Source: Cadophora sp. MPI-SDFR-AT-0126 (Eukaryota; Ascomycota; Leotiomycetes; Helotiales; Ploettnerulaceae). From it: DNA of 64,000 nt. The notes beneath the pieces were generated by a model. The model saw nothing but the letters and a program-made list of their open reading frames with translations. It was not told the DNA's origin and made no database searches. Location: assembly GCA_020747065.1 (NCBI GenBank), contig JAGMVK010000003.1:2108001-2172000 (forward strand), read 5' to 3'. Position numbers and translations under genes: made by a program. Positions 10,801-22,754 of the stretch are shown one piece after another (within the stretch, counting starts at the first letter, position 1; each line of letters opens with the position of its first letter).

Positions 10801-13800
10801 TGATCTGGAAGTGCCTCCGCATACCGATATTCTTGTCGAGTGGTGTACTGGGCTATGAAATCCGAAGCGGTGTTGATGTTACAGTCACCATGTCGATCAA
10901 TTGCTCCAAGACGTTGATCGGAACCTGGAATAACTCCTCCCATCTCTGTCGCAAATGATCTGCCAAGGGAGACGTGTCCATAAGCCCCTTCATCGTCATA
11001 CTCCGAAAGATAGGTCTGCAAAAGGCCTTTCACATCTTGAGGAGCGATATTAATCACTGTGTTCACCCAACCACGAGCTTTCTTGTACAAGCCATTTAAC
11101 GTCCGTCGGCGGAGATCGAAGTCATCGGACAACTCAATTGTTACCTTGCCTCTCGTTGATATAAATGATGATTTCCACTCGTACTCATCTGTTTCAGCTT
11201 CCAGACAGCTAGTCCACATGAGAGACAAGAGCTCAAGCAGCGCGAACAAAGACGACTTGTGGCAGAGGGCAGATGGAACATCTCGAATGATCCGGTCTGC
11301 ACAAATCATTGCCGCTTGTTGGACCCGCTCGATGCGGTAGCAGCAACCAGTGAAGATTGATGCTAATTGCTTCGCAACATAAGGGGCTGAGAATGTAGGG
11401 TTGTGGCCAGTCATGGTCTTCTTCAGATACGTATCCATCACAGCAGAGGTAATAGACTCCATCGTACTGCTCATTTCACCCTTCCGCATGCTAGGTTCCA
11501 AGAAATACGTCAAGGCTTTCGTGCAGTCTCCAGAGTCGGCTCGCAAAGTCTCAACCAGATACGCTGCCTGGAGAAATATGACCTTTCGGTAGCTGAGTCC
11601 TTTGATGTCCGATGCTTTCATTGGGAGGAGAGCAGTGAGTCGCTTCTTCTGCATTGCTTCATGATCAGAGCTCATACCACGGCGAAGAACGGTATTCAGT
11701 TCGATATCACTCTCGACTTGCTCGCCTCTCTGCTCTGCGACGAGAGGTTGAGAATGAATGGCGATAAGTCGCAGTTCGTTGATATACTTCTTACCGCGTT
11801 CTGTGTTAGTACTGAAGCCGTGGACAACAATGTTGAACCATGCGTCACGGATCAACGATAAAGTCTCCTCACTTAGACTCTCATCCGTTGCCAAATCATT
11901 ACTAGACATCAGCATGGCAAGCGGCTGAAGAAGCTGAGCAATCTCGCGTGCTGCAACTTCAATATCGGCTTCGCGGGAATTTTGAGCCTGGTGGACATCT
12001 CCCAGACTAATGATTGATTCCAGCAGATGTTCCAGATATATCTCGTAGAGCGGAGATTCCTTCTTTAGGCTGCTTGAAAGGTAATCTCGGCCTCTTGTGA
12101 CCTATATCTGATCAATTTCAGGATTCTGACGGAATTGAACAGTTAACCTACAGCATTTACTAGAGCATCATTATTTTGCATCACTCCCTCATGACTAATC
12201 CTCGCATAGAGCTTGAGCATCGACCGGAATTCCAGTTGCCCGCCATTTAGTGCCAGTGTAGTAGTTTCCGTGATGATTTTGGCATCAACTGATCTGCTAA
12301 CCTTGCCAATCTTCTGCAGAAGCATAGATTGCGCCAGAGCCGTGATCTTGGGGTCATTACAGCAATCAGCCACACCGCATATCGCTTGCACAACGTTTCC
12401 ATATACAGCCGATGTATCTTCATCGCCGCTGAGCACTAGTGATATAGAACTGCCGGTAGACTGCTTTCCGTTGTAGAAGGTCGAGTTCACGCTTCCGTCA
12501 ATACTCAAGTCGCCGTTGATGCCACCAGCGAGCGCTCTCTCATTGCTTGCTCCAGAGCTGAGAACATTTCCAAGAGTATACAGGGTTGTGATTATGGCAT
12601 CCTGTGACAAGATCTGGAGAACATATGCTAGGCACGTTGAAGCAACAGCGATAGTCTGACCTCGAGCACCACCCTGGACAATGAACCGTGGCAATAGACG
12701 ACTTACGTTTGGGGCAAAACCGGGTGAAAGTTTGGATATCAAGGCCATAGATCGTAGAACTACACTGGCAAGTGTTTCATCTGCCATCTGAATTGGGTCT
12801 GCAAGGGTATCCTCAAGCCAGGTCATCAATGTATCGGCATCTGCAGCATCTTCGTTGATCAAAGCACAGTTGAGATAACTGGTCAGTGCCCCGGCTTTGA
12901 CAGAGAATGCCAGTCTCTGTTGCCAAGTTGATCCAAGTCGAAGATAATCGGCACCGTCCTCCAAAAGACTCATCTCGTCAGCAGCGATATCAGCCATCGT
13001 CTCAATGGTCGTAAAATCCGGTTCACTGGCACCAGGAGAGTCTGGTCTGGAGATTCCAGTCCCTGACATTAGCAGATCCAAAATATCGCTTCCCCTGAGA
13101 ATATCAATTTCAGTAACAAGCAGCGAGGTACCAGCGACTAAGAGCCACATAAAGCTTCTTTGCAAGAGCATAGCTCCAAGTGGGCGTCCGATAGCGGCAT
13201 AATGCCGAACGTGTCGTTTCCATTCCTTGACATTGGTGTGTTGTGAGTTTGAATTACGAATGGTTGAGAACGCCGTCTCAACAGCCACCAAGAAACCCTC
13301 AGACAGAATCCTTTGGACACGCTCTATCAAAGCAAGCCTCTCCGAAGGCGTCCAGAAATTTGCATAAGTCGCAGCTGCATCAAGGAACCCTAACATGGAG
13401 AGAGTGAGGCCGGCAATATGAATAGCGTCCTCTACCTCAGCGGAGTTTCCTGCGACATGATGGGACGATGCCGACTCTGCAGCATCCAAGCAATGCCGGA
13501 GGTAGTTCCACAGTCTTTCTGCCACAGCATCCTGAAGGAATTCATGATTTATGCCGAGAGACAAAAGTGCCGTCGTGAGATTGTAACTTAAAGCTTCGAT
13601 AGGAGACGGTTCGATTTCTCGGAAGAAAGGGGACGGTATGAAAGCCTGGGTGTGTGCTTCGAGGATGTAAGGAGAGAGTTGTTCGGCGAGTTTTCCTGCG
13701 CTTTGGGGCGTTTCCAACAGAGGGGCTGCTTTGCAAAGAGCCAGCAAGACTTCGAACTCTCTTATGTTCTATTCCCGAATCAACAGTTGTCCCATAATTT

Positions 13801-14074
13801 ACCCCCTTCTACAAGAACCATTCATACCATAGGCGACCGAGCCAGTGATCCGTAACTCCCCTTCCCAGTTCCATTCGACTTAGTATTGGGTTTTCCCGGG
13901 CAGCCTTTGGAAAGCCGCTCGAGATCTGAATTGTCGAAGGTTGTGGTGGATGACGTCGCGGACAGCGCAGCGATTCTCTGCAAGGCCTTTCGGCGGATAT
14001 TCCTCGAAGAACTGTTGTAGCATTAGCAGATCGAAGACATATAATTCAGGAGAGGAATTATCATACGTATCCAT
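7831..14074 (-). CDS. STT4: Phosphatidylinositol 4-kinase, Stt4 type
   Basis: Nine exons (complement of 14067-14074, 13828-14011, 12152-13768, 10402-12101, 9727-10372, 9473-9679, 9133-9420, 7933-9082, 7831-7874) keep frame and give 1947 residues, the usual Stt4 length. The first coding exon is only eight bases (ATGGATAC). A long alpha-helical, HEAT-like region fills most of the protein. A lipid-kinase-unique/helical region precedes the C-terminal catalytic domain, with GDDCRQDVLALQ, the catalytic-loop DRHNGNIM and the metal-binding HIDFGF. The end YDQFQLMTNGIPY is the family hallmark. Stt4 makes PI4P at the plasma membrane and feeds PI(4,5)P2 signalling, Rho/cell-wall integrity and actin. It starts head-to-head with proteasome beta6. 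Confidence 0.97.
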
Positions 14075-14331
14075 TGTGAAGCCACGACTCTGTCCTTCCT
14101 GGCGCAACCTCGAGGTTGAAGTCGTCTCGCGTGAGTATCAAGGAGCTACCCCTGTCAACAAACGACGCTAAAACTAAGTTGAGGCAGGCACGACAGGCTG
14201 CGAGGACGCGTGAACCTCAAAGCTCTTTGGAGTGGACAGCACAGTGATTTCTTTCCAACCATCCAAATTCTGCGACAAACATCACTATCTTCTCCAACCG
14301 TACATCTTCGCCTCCAGAACCTGAAGTCAAG
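14075..14331. promoter_or_regulatory. Divergent promoter region, STT4 (-) / proteasome beta6 (+)
   Basis: 257 bp separate the two start codons. I looked for the yeast proteasome element GGTGGCAAA or its complement and did not see it, nor a TATA box. Confidence 0.6.
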
Positions 14332-15175
14332 ATGTCCGCCATGTTCAGCCAAAACCCGTTGATGAACGGCCCAAATTACTCCTTCAACCAAGCTCCATCA
14401 GCCGCCGCTGGTAACAAGCAGCACGGTTTCTATCCGTAGGTTGAAAATAAAGCACCAGCTATTCTACCTTTCTGACTTGCTATGTAGATACACTGACAAT
14501 GGCGGTTCCACCCTCGCAATCTCTGGCGCAGACTTCACCATCATGGCAGGCGACACTCGATCCACATCCGGCTACAGCATCAACACCCGCTACGCCCCGA
14601 AAGTCTTCAAGATCGGCGGAACGACCTCATCCCAAGACGATGCCACGCTGGTACTCTCCGTGGTAGGATTCGCCGCAGATGGAGAGGCCTTGAAGGAGCG
14701 ATTGGATGCCATAGTCAAGATGTACAGATATCAGCACGGAAAGCCCATGAGCGTTAAGGCCTGCGCACAGAGATTATCGACCATCCTGTACGGCAAGCGC
14801 TTCTTCCCATACTACGTCACAGCTATTCTGGGTGGTTTGGATGAGGAGGGCAAGGGTGCGGTGTACTCGTATGATCCGGTTGGCAGCTACGAGCGGGAAC
14901 AGTGCAGAGCAGCAGGCGCGGCAGCAAGCTTGATCATGCCGTTCTTGGACAACCAGGTCAACTTCAAGAACCAGTACATGCCAGGTAGTGGAGTCGGACA
15001 TGCGTTGCAGGAGAGAGAGAAGACCCCATTACCGCGGAGCGAGGTCGAGGATCTGGTCAAGGATGCGTTTGATAGTGCGGTGGAGAGACATATCGAGGTT
15101 GGTGATGGTCTACAGATGTTGATCATTACAAGCAAAGGTATCGAAGAGATCTATAAGCCGCTCAAGAAGGATTAG
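14332..15175 (+). CDS. PRE7: 20S proteasome subunit beta6 (Pre7/PSMB1 type)
   Basis: Two exons, 14332-14435 and 14488-15175, give 263 residues. After a ~36-residue propeptide-like N-terminus the N-terminal-hydrolase fold starts at TDNGGSTLAISGADF, followed by the typical MAGDTRSTSGYSINTRYAPKVF. There is no catalytic threonine context (GTTT), as expected for beta6, a structural non-proteolytic ring subunit. The segment YYVTAILGGLDEEGKGAVYSYD and the end LQMLIITSKGIEE also fit the family. The splice join falls inside the Pro codon before Tyr-Thr-Asp. The likely start ATGTCCGCCATG was chosen over the next Met three codons on, as the first in-frame ATG. Confidence 0.96.
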
Positions 15176-18100
15176 ACTGGTTGGGCATGGTAGGCGCTTC
15201 TGGGGTGGTTGTAATATTAGCATGGAATCGAGCAAGCATCTTGACTGATACCCCGATCCTTGGACACGACGAGCATAAGGCGCGATGGGTCTGAATCGAT
15301 GCTCCCGATTGCTGCACGATATGTCACGGTGGATTCTAGTAAGTGGTGCGCTCATCAGAGTTGACTTCATCCTTCGTCACTTCTAGCATGTCACCAAATG
15401 CGCACTATATCTTTTGAAGTCTGAAAAATCGTCATCCCCTATGAGACCGAGTGGCTTATACAAGCCCGATTTTCATGATAACTTTGAAATAGACACCGAG
15501 AACCTCATCTAGAACTCCAACTCCCCACTCGAAAAGGAGCAAGCCCAGTATCACATGTGCGAGTCACCTGACATTCAACAACACCTCTTCCTCACAACTT
15601 CCAAGCACCATCAAAAATCCCATCGTTCAGGTTTCTGAATAGCCATCCATAGAACCCTCTATTCCAGCCCACTTCCGGCCTACATCGGCCCCCTAACCCC
15701 CTCACAACTTGAGCATTCGCCACAACATCTGTGTCAACATCTCAGCCACCTCTTTTCGCTTAAGACTGAGTGGCGCATGCCGCTCGCCCTGCCTCCCATT
15801 TCTTTTCCCCGATCACATTTGGGAATTTACCGTGCCTAGACTCTCCTTTCTCTGTTCGATTGCGACATGCATAGCAACAGTGACACGCTGCCGCATGTTT
15901 TCCCCCACGACATGCTCAGAGACCGCCTAGATTCAAGTTTGAAGTGCCGAATTATTGCCACCGGAGACGGCAAGAGGTCCTGTCTATCTGTCACAACTTG
16001 CAAGTCCCTCCCCGTAAACAATGGCTCGCGATTGGTCTTCTGGTCAGTGGAGAGAGTCTGCATATTCGTTAGCAACATGCCGTTTATTGCAGTTGATTGG
16101 ATGTGGGTTGCCGCTGTGAAGTGTCAGTAATTTGGACCCAGGTATGGAAATTTCGAAATCCCATGTTGGCATCCTGGTTAGACCCTCGTTCCGAGCTTCC
16201 CAGAGCTTGTGGAATGCATAGCGTGACTCTGACGGTTTTGGTGTGGGTGTGGAGATAACGGTCGCTAGGTGTTCAGAGACATGGAGGATGCTACCATGGC
16301 TGGGCCCATGGACTGGCCCAGGCAAGCCAGCCATTCACAAAGTGCCTGGGGGCTGAAAATTGGGTTTTTCCAGGTATTTGATGAGCTGATGAGGAGCTGT
16401 CTCTGCCCTTAACGTGCATCTCACTCTCTACTGATCACATTGTCTTTATTTACGTCCAAGCATTGTGATTGATTGACTGTTCAGACCATTCATCGATGAT
16501 TGGAGTGTTGGACGACAAGTACATCTAGTCAATGCAGCCAAGTTCCAGGTGAAGGAAGAGGACGTACCGGGTGCTCCAGTCGAAGTCCAGTCTGGCGATA
16601 CGCACTTGGAGCTGGTGGGCTTTCTGAATCGGCGATCCTGTCAGTGGCTTCCCACACAGAATACAAAAGCGTAGCACCCAGCGCATAGATGGCGCATTCT
16701 ATCTCGGAAACTTCCATGCCGTGGAGATATCCTCAGCCAGTAGTTGCCTTGTCCAAAAGTCGGGATCTTTTGTGTAGCAGCCTGAAGACTGTTCTCGGCT
16801 CGGATCGACACTGTCAGGTCCTCGCTCGTGGCAGAAGCGGTATGTGTTAGGTAGCGTAGCCATGACTGGAACATCCTATGTCCAGCAAGTCCCATTCATA
16901 CCACGAGTTCAACGATAGAGGGATCTTCTCCACAAGATGGACCACCCTGAGACGTGCCATGTAATGATACTTCGTAGGGTGTCATCTCCCATCGAAGTAG
17001 TCGTTGGTCAGGGAGTGAAGCGATTCGCAGATATTGAGACGAGAACGGTACTGCAAGGTACTTCATGCTAACTTACTCAATCGCTATCTTAGAGAGTTCG
17101 AAGATTTATAGACGTAAAGAGTGCAGGTCAGATTATCGTGGGAACCGGCAGCAAGTGCTAGGCAAGGAGAGGCGGATTCTGGTCACACTGATGCACACTT
17201 TATCAGCGACGAGGGCCATCCAGAGCACTTTGGTTACAATACCATTGTCACACCTCCTGGAGAGAACAGACACTGACAGTGTCTGTCATGAACAGTCGAA
17301 TAGCCCGGACAATGGAAAGCGTCTACGGGCTAGGGAGATAGAGAGCGGATTGTTGCGCCATCACTGCAGTCATGCATTTGGGAGCCTCTGTAACACGGGG
17401 AATCCACTGCTAGCCACTTTGTGACGTCCTGGCTCATCGCGAGCATCTCTAAAGGAAAGTTACATTGAAGTTGTGCCATCAGTACTGTTTCAACTGTTCT
17501 TTTCCTGGATGTAGCAAAACAAATATTGGACTGAGGTAGCTTGACAGCAGGAATTCCCTCCTAGGCATTTCCACAGTGCTGCCTAAAGCATGATCACGAT
17601 CGAGGCACTGATAGTCGTGGAGAGGCTCACCCGAGCGACGCTGCCCTCTTGATAGCTGGATGAAAATCCGAGGACTTCCTTATCCAATCATCCAACAATT
17701 TGCCTCATTGTGAGGAAATTAGGCAGGCTTCTTCGATGCGCCAGAAGGACCAAGCAATGCTGAATACGTTTGCACTGATGGGTTCACCTCGAAAACAAGT
17801 GAAGGAGAATTCTCTGCGCTTCGGCTGTCAGATTGCCGAAAGTAGGCTTCTGTGATTTGTTTACCTCACCTGCCCATATTAGTGGCATGTGCTAGTGACG
17901 CGTTGAAACTTACAATGCCCAAACTATCGCTGTGGCCTGAGTCGCGAGCCTGCACATTGCTGCTTGATATGTGGTGTCGATCTTATCTCCAGACCAATAG
18001 CCTGCCCCTGCTCTCCAATGACCTTGTGATGGGGACAGTCGTTGACAAACTCGGCCTCACGGCATTTTTCGGTACGGGCGATGCCCAAGTCAGGAATATA

Positions 18101-21100
18101 GAAGTAAGCTTCAAGTAATCTTCGCTATCTCCTGTCGCGATCCCAGCTTTGAGGTCCTAATGGCTATATTCTAATTCTCAATCTCAGACATGTCAAACGG
18201 TCTCGAGCCTTACATAAGCCATTGAAGCGACATGCAAAGTTGTCATATATCTCGGCTATCGAAAGGCCAGTAAAGTAGCATGCTTACACAGCTCGTGGTA
18301 CAATCTCCTCACGAGAAACTCAATGGACAGCAGTAGCAAATAGCTCAGCAATCGAAGGAGTAGAGTTTAACATGAGGGTTCCATGCTTAGAACGCCAAGA
18401 GAGCCGAATTTCACAGTTCGCAGCTTCTCCTGTGTAAGGAATCTGGCTTAAATCAGCGTGCAATGTGCAGTGGCAACTTTGCTCCATATCGACAGCTGGG
18501 CAGGCATCTTGCTGTTGACTGTGGATGGGCATCGGATCTCGACAGCTTTCCAATGCTACTGTACTGTAGGGCTAACATGGAGAGTTCCGTAGATGACATG
18601 TGCTTTAGGTATCCGTGATCCGTGAGAGGCCGCGTCAGATTCATGATGATCAAAATAGTCTGTCTGTTCTCACAAGGGTTCTGGAGAATGATGAAGATCT
18701 CTGCTCAGACAGGGCTGAAAGTCCGTTGATCTTTGGCACAGCCCCTGATGTGGCGTGAAGCGGGGTCGACCGATTGATGAAGGGTCCATCATGAGTTTAA
18801 CGCTGCCGCCATGTTTGTACTTCTATTCCTGTAAGTCAGGGTGCATTGTCGATCAGTTGAATTCTCGCTGAAATCGAATACTGTGTTGCACGGAGCATAA
18901 GCGCAGGAGGCTGCAGCGCAGCATCTGATTGATACTTCGCACTCCGTCGTGTTCTGAAAAGAAGGATGTCGGCTGCTCTCATAGCAAAGAAGCGCTGATA
19001 AGATGCCTTCTATCTTCGATCTTCGTCCTTGTGCGTGTGCTTGTGCTTGTGATAAACGGTCCTGGGCGTATCGAAACTCTGAAGGGGTACAATCTTTCTC
19101 AACATGGAAACATTGCATCATTGTGGCTAGTGACATCCTTGTGGCTTGCGGCTTAACCAGCCCGTTTCAGCGCCACGCCAAGGCCTGATCTACTAAAGTA
19201 GACTCTTTGTATGCTAGCCTAAACCCTCTTTGCCACTTCAAGACAAACCTTGTCAGAGCTTCTACTTCTAGTACGAGTAAGAAGAGACTTTTGTGATGAC
19301 CTTGATCTTCCACCATTCGGTCAACATCGCGTGGCAATACGGCACATTTTCAGTATTCCTTGTCCATGTATCAATTATCAAGTGCTGACGCAGTCCGGAT
19401 GCTCTCCAACAGTTTTGACCGTCAGCTGACTACTGATACTGCTCAAGAGTCCTGGACCCTCAGTCGCATTTGCCACTTGGGTTGATACATAGTAGACAGG
19501 TGGAGTACGCATTGGATGTGTGGAGTATTAAGGAATCTTACGATCTCGCCATTCTGGATGTACGGACTACGCAGATTGATAGGGGAGACTGGTTTGATGT
19601 TTACGGAACTACCCATGGTATTAGTGATAATGAAGTTCTTCTAGTCTGGAATGAACGAAATCTTCCACGAGCTAGTTTGTGCGTTGCAAGGCAAGCCGTA
19701 CCATTTTGGCCAAGCATGCCCAGCAAATAACCTTCAGATGACTTTTAGTCTTCCTCGCTCCGAAAGCTAGGAGACAACACAAAGCACTTTCAAGTCGATA
19801 TGAGGTCCAGGAATAGTTCCTAATCCCTGCTATCTACTTTCTATCGGCACTATCTGCATCATCTCAAGTCGATCATTGATGAAACACTGGACCAAGCCAC
19901 ATACGTCCTATGCTTTGGCGAAGCTTATGAGCAATGTCTCGTTGCAAGTTATCCCTGAGGAATAACACCAAGAAAATGGTAATATGAATGGAAATTGCTC
20001 TACCATAGTCCTAAAAGGGCAAGAGATTTCGAGATGTTGAAATATGTCCGAGCAACCAAGGGTACCTACCACACCCCTATCCGAGCGGATGGGTCGTGAA
20101 AGAGAGAATGCACTATTATAGTGCTGCAGCACATACCGAGGGCTCCCGAGTTGACGTCTCGCGGATACTTACTGCCGTTGGGACCGCAGGACTACATGTC
20201 GCCACCCGCATGCTATGTGTGTACTTTGTATAACAGTATTCTGCTGGGTGGGTATGTTCCAGTCAACGGCAGGCGCGTTGCGGTGTCAAGGCGCAGATAT
20301 TGTGGTGATCTGTACTTCCGTACGACGCAGAGACGACTAAGCATATAGTACCGAAGTGTAGAGAATGTTTTATTTTTATTTTACTTTAAGAAAAAGAACA
20401 AAAACAGGTCTGCCTAGGTTCAATTTAGAGGTACTTCCGTACTTGTACGCACGCTACAGGAGTCAAGCGACCCCCTCGACCCCTCCATCTCCACCTTGGG
20501 CTCGCTAAGCGGAACTCCCCCTGCAGCATCAGCGAGTAACTTTTTCAATGGTCGAGGGACTTTTGCCACCCACAGGTCACCAATGGTTTTCCGGAAAGCT
20601 CATCTGAAAGCTCATCTCTACTACAACTACAAGCCTAGAGCAAGTCTAACAAACTCCTGTCAATGATATAACCATTGATACCCTGTTACCTCTGTTACAT
20701 ACCTTGCAGACTTCCTGTGTGCAGTGCAGTGTATACAGTGCAGTCGGCAGTACCTACAACTATCTATCTGCCCCTGCCCTGCGTACAGTACCCACTACTA
20801 TTCAACACCACCAACTTTTACTTTTTTCCTACACTACCCTACCCTGCCCTACCCACACTATTGCCACATACCACTTATCGGCAGCACCTCACCATCCCGG
20901 CGGTTCCTAGGGTCCCGTTGAGCCAGTCCAGTCCAGGCCATGGAAACAGGGGACTTACTTGTTCTCAAGTAGGGTGAAGCGCCGTCCGGAAGTATCAGGT
21001 ACCCAGTTGTTTAGTTTAGCGTGGGTCTTATGTGGTGTGGCGTGTGTTTTCTGGCGGGGACCAGGGCTCGGGAGGCTGGGCTGGACTGGGCTGGCTCATG

Positions 21101-22754
21101 CTCGTGCTCATGGGCATCTCTCAAATCCCATGCCCAAGTGGGATTTCCATCGGTGCTGCTGCTGCTTTAGCGATTGCTGGATTCCCATCCGTTCGTTATC
21201 CACACCACACTTCCATTCATCCACTCATCGTGGCCAATCCGAAAACCCCCCAAGCTGTCGCTCCCATATTTAGCTAGTATCTTGAATGTACTCCGTACAC
21301 TCTCCTGCCCTGCTCTTCTCTGCCCTTTTTTTCTCCCTATCACTGATGCCGAACTCCACGCGGCACAGATAGCCACAGCCATGCCTGTTCATCTTCCTTC
21401 CACCATGCTTCCTTTCCTATCCCATCCTCTCTCGAACCATTCGTGGCTCCTCCATTGATACCGACTAAGGCGAGAATGCCATATCTGGCAGCAATCGACA
21501 TGCCAATTCGGGCCTGGACCAGCTTGCCAATGCCAGCGAGGCCTCGCCCATTGCGGGTCTAGGGAAGCCTGTGGGTCGCAGCAAAAGGGTCTGCGCCAGG
21601 CCCTGTCATGCCCATGCCAATGCCCTGGCTTTTAGGGCTTTGTGGTAGCCAGAGAAATGGGTGCGCTGGCTTCGATTGGCTTGGACCACCTACCTACCCT
21701 TGCGTGGCTGTTGCTCCCCTTCCCCTCACCCTGTTGAGAATGAGAAGCATGCACCAGGCGAAGTGTTGCTCGTGCTCTTCCTCAATGCCCCGGATCTCTT
21801 CTCTCCCCTTCCTTCTCTCCCCCTTCCCCACTCATTTGAATGACTTTCCCTCTGACGGACCTCTTGGATACATATTGGATCTTCTCTACATCCATGTGCC
21901 TGGCGATCGTTTCTGCACTGACTTCGCGTCTTCCGAGAGGCAAGACAAGGCAGGCCAAGCCACCCTGCCCCAGAACCCGTCTCTGAGTATTACTTAGTAG
22001 TATAAACGTCCCGGGACTTTGGCTCTGAGACTTTGCCTCTGCTTCTGGTTCATTCGGCTGTGTCTCTTTTATCCTTGTCTAGCGGCCATCTTTCTATACA
22101 CGTCTCTGCTCATTCAACGTCCCTGCCGAACTACTACGGCTCGGTTCGAATCTGTCCGGCGCACACCATCGCTCATTTGTCCAAGATATTTTATCTCTGA
22201 AGTCACTGTTAATACACTGGTAAGCCGTGGTCCAATCATCAAATGCTGAACGCATTACACTAGAGGCAGACCAAAGGCTTAACACTTACAATTTGCTTTC
22301 CTTCTTCAGATCTTCAAAAGAGTTGAACGGCTTCGAGCTCTCCCGTTGTCACCTCATCCAAACTTAGCCACCTGCGCCTCCCCCACATCTACAGCTCTCA
22401 CAAAGTACATTCGACGTCGCATTAGAGAGTGTAGGCTTTCAGGAACAGAAAGTTTATTTCGGTATATTTGCCACCCGCGAGCGACCTAGTCCCTGGATAT
22501 TTAGAAGCTCAGAACAGAGAGCTTGAAGCAGAAGAGAAAGAGAAAGCTTGAAGAGGTACTCCAATCCATCTCTATTTCATCCTCCGAAAGCCAAACAACA
22601 AAATTGTTACGCTGTTCCTCTCTAGATTTTGCTTCCAACTCATTTCAGTACGGGATGGATCTTTATCTTCTATTTATATTCTGAGCGCGATGCTAACATG
22701 GCCTTTTTCTGGGGACAGTTTTGGGGGCAATTGCCGACTATTTACGAAGGATAT
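15176..22754. other. 7.5-kb gene-free interval upstream of the YTH-domain gene
   Basis: No frame exceeds about 130 codons on either strand and none carries a recognisable domain or extends by splicing. 15.2-20.4 kb has mixed composition and no visible transposon coding remnants or long terminal repeats. From about 20.65 to 22.7 kb the + strand becomes strongly pyrimidine-rich with ACCCT-like runs (20832-20853), the look of a long fungal promoter and 5' leader belonging to the YTH gene. GCTAAC at about 22692-22697 followed by an AG at 22717-22718 looks like the end of a 5'-UTR intron. The rest may be non-coding RNA, regulatory DNA or decayed sequence. Confidence 0.55.
17266..17286. repeat. 21-bp near-perfect palindrome in the gene-free interval
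   Basis: The arms ACAGACACTG and CAGTGTCTGT are exact inverted copies separated by one A. It could be a dimeric transcription-factor site or a chance hairpin. No neighbouring gene lies within 2 kb on either side. Confidence 0.7.

Noticed and set aside
13880..14107. 75-codon leftward frame with its own ATG before STT4
   Set aside because: It is the unspliced reading through STT4 intron 1; splicing gives the conserved N-terminus in another frame.
22143..22152. GGTTCGAATC, a tRNA T-loop-like word
   Set aside because: The flanking bases do not pair as a T stem and no D or anticodon arm or acceptor stem can be drawn.
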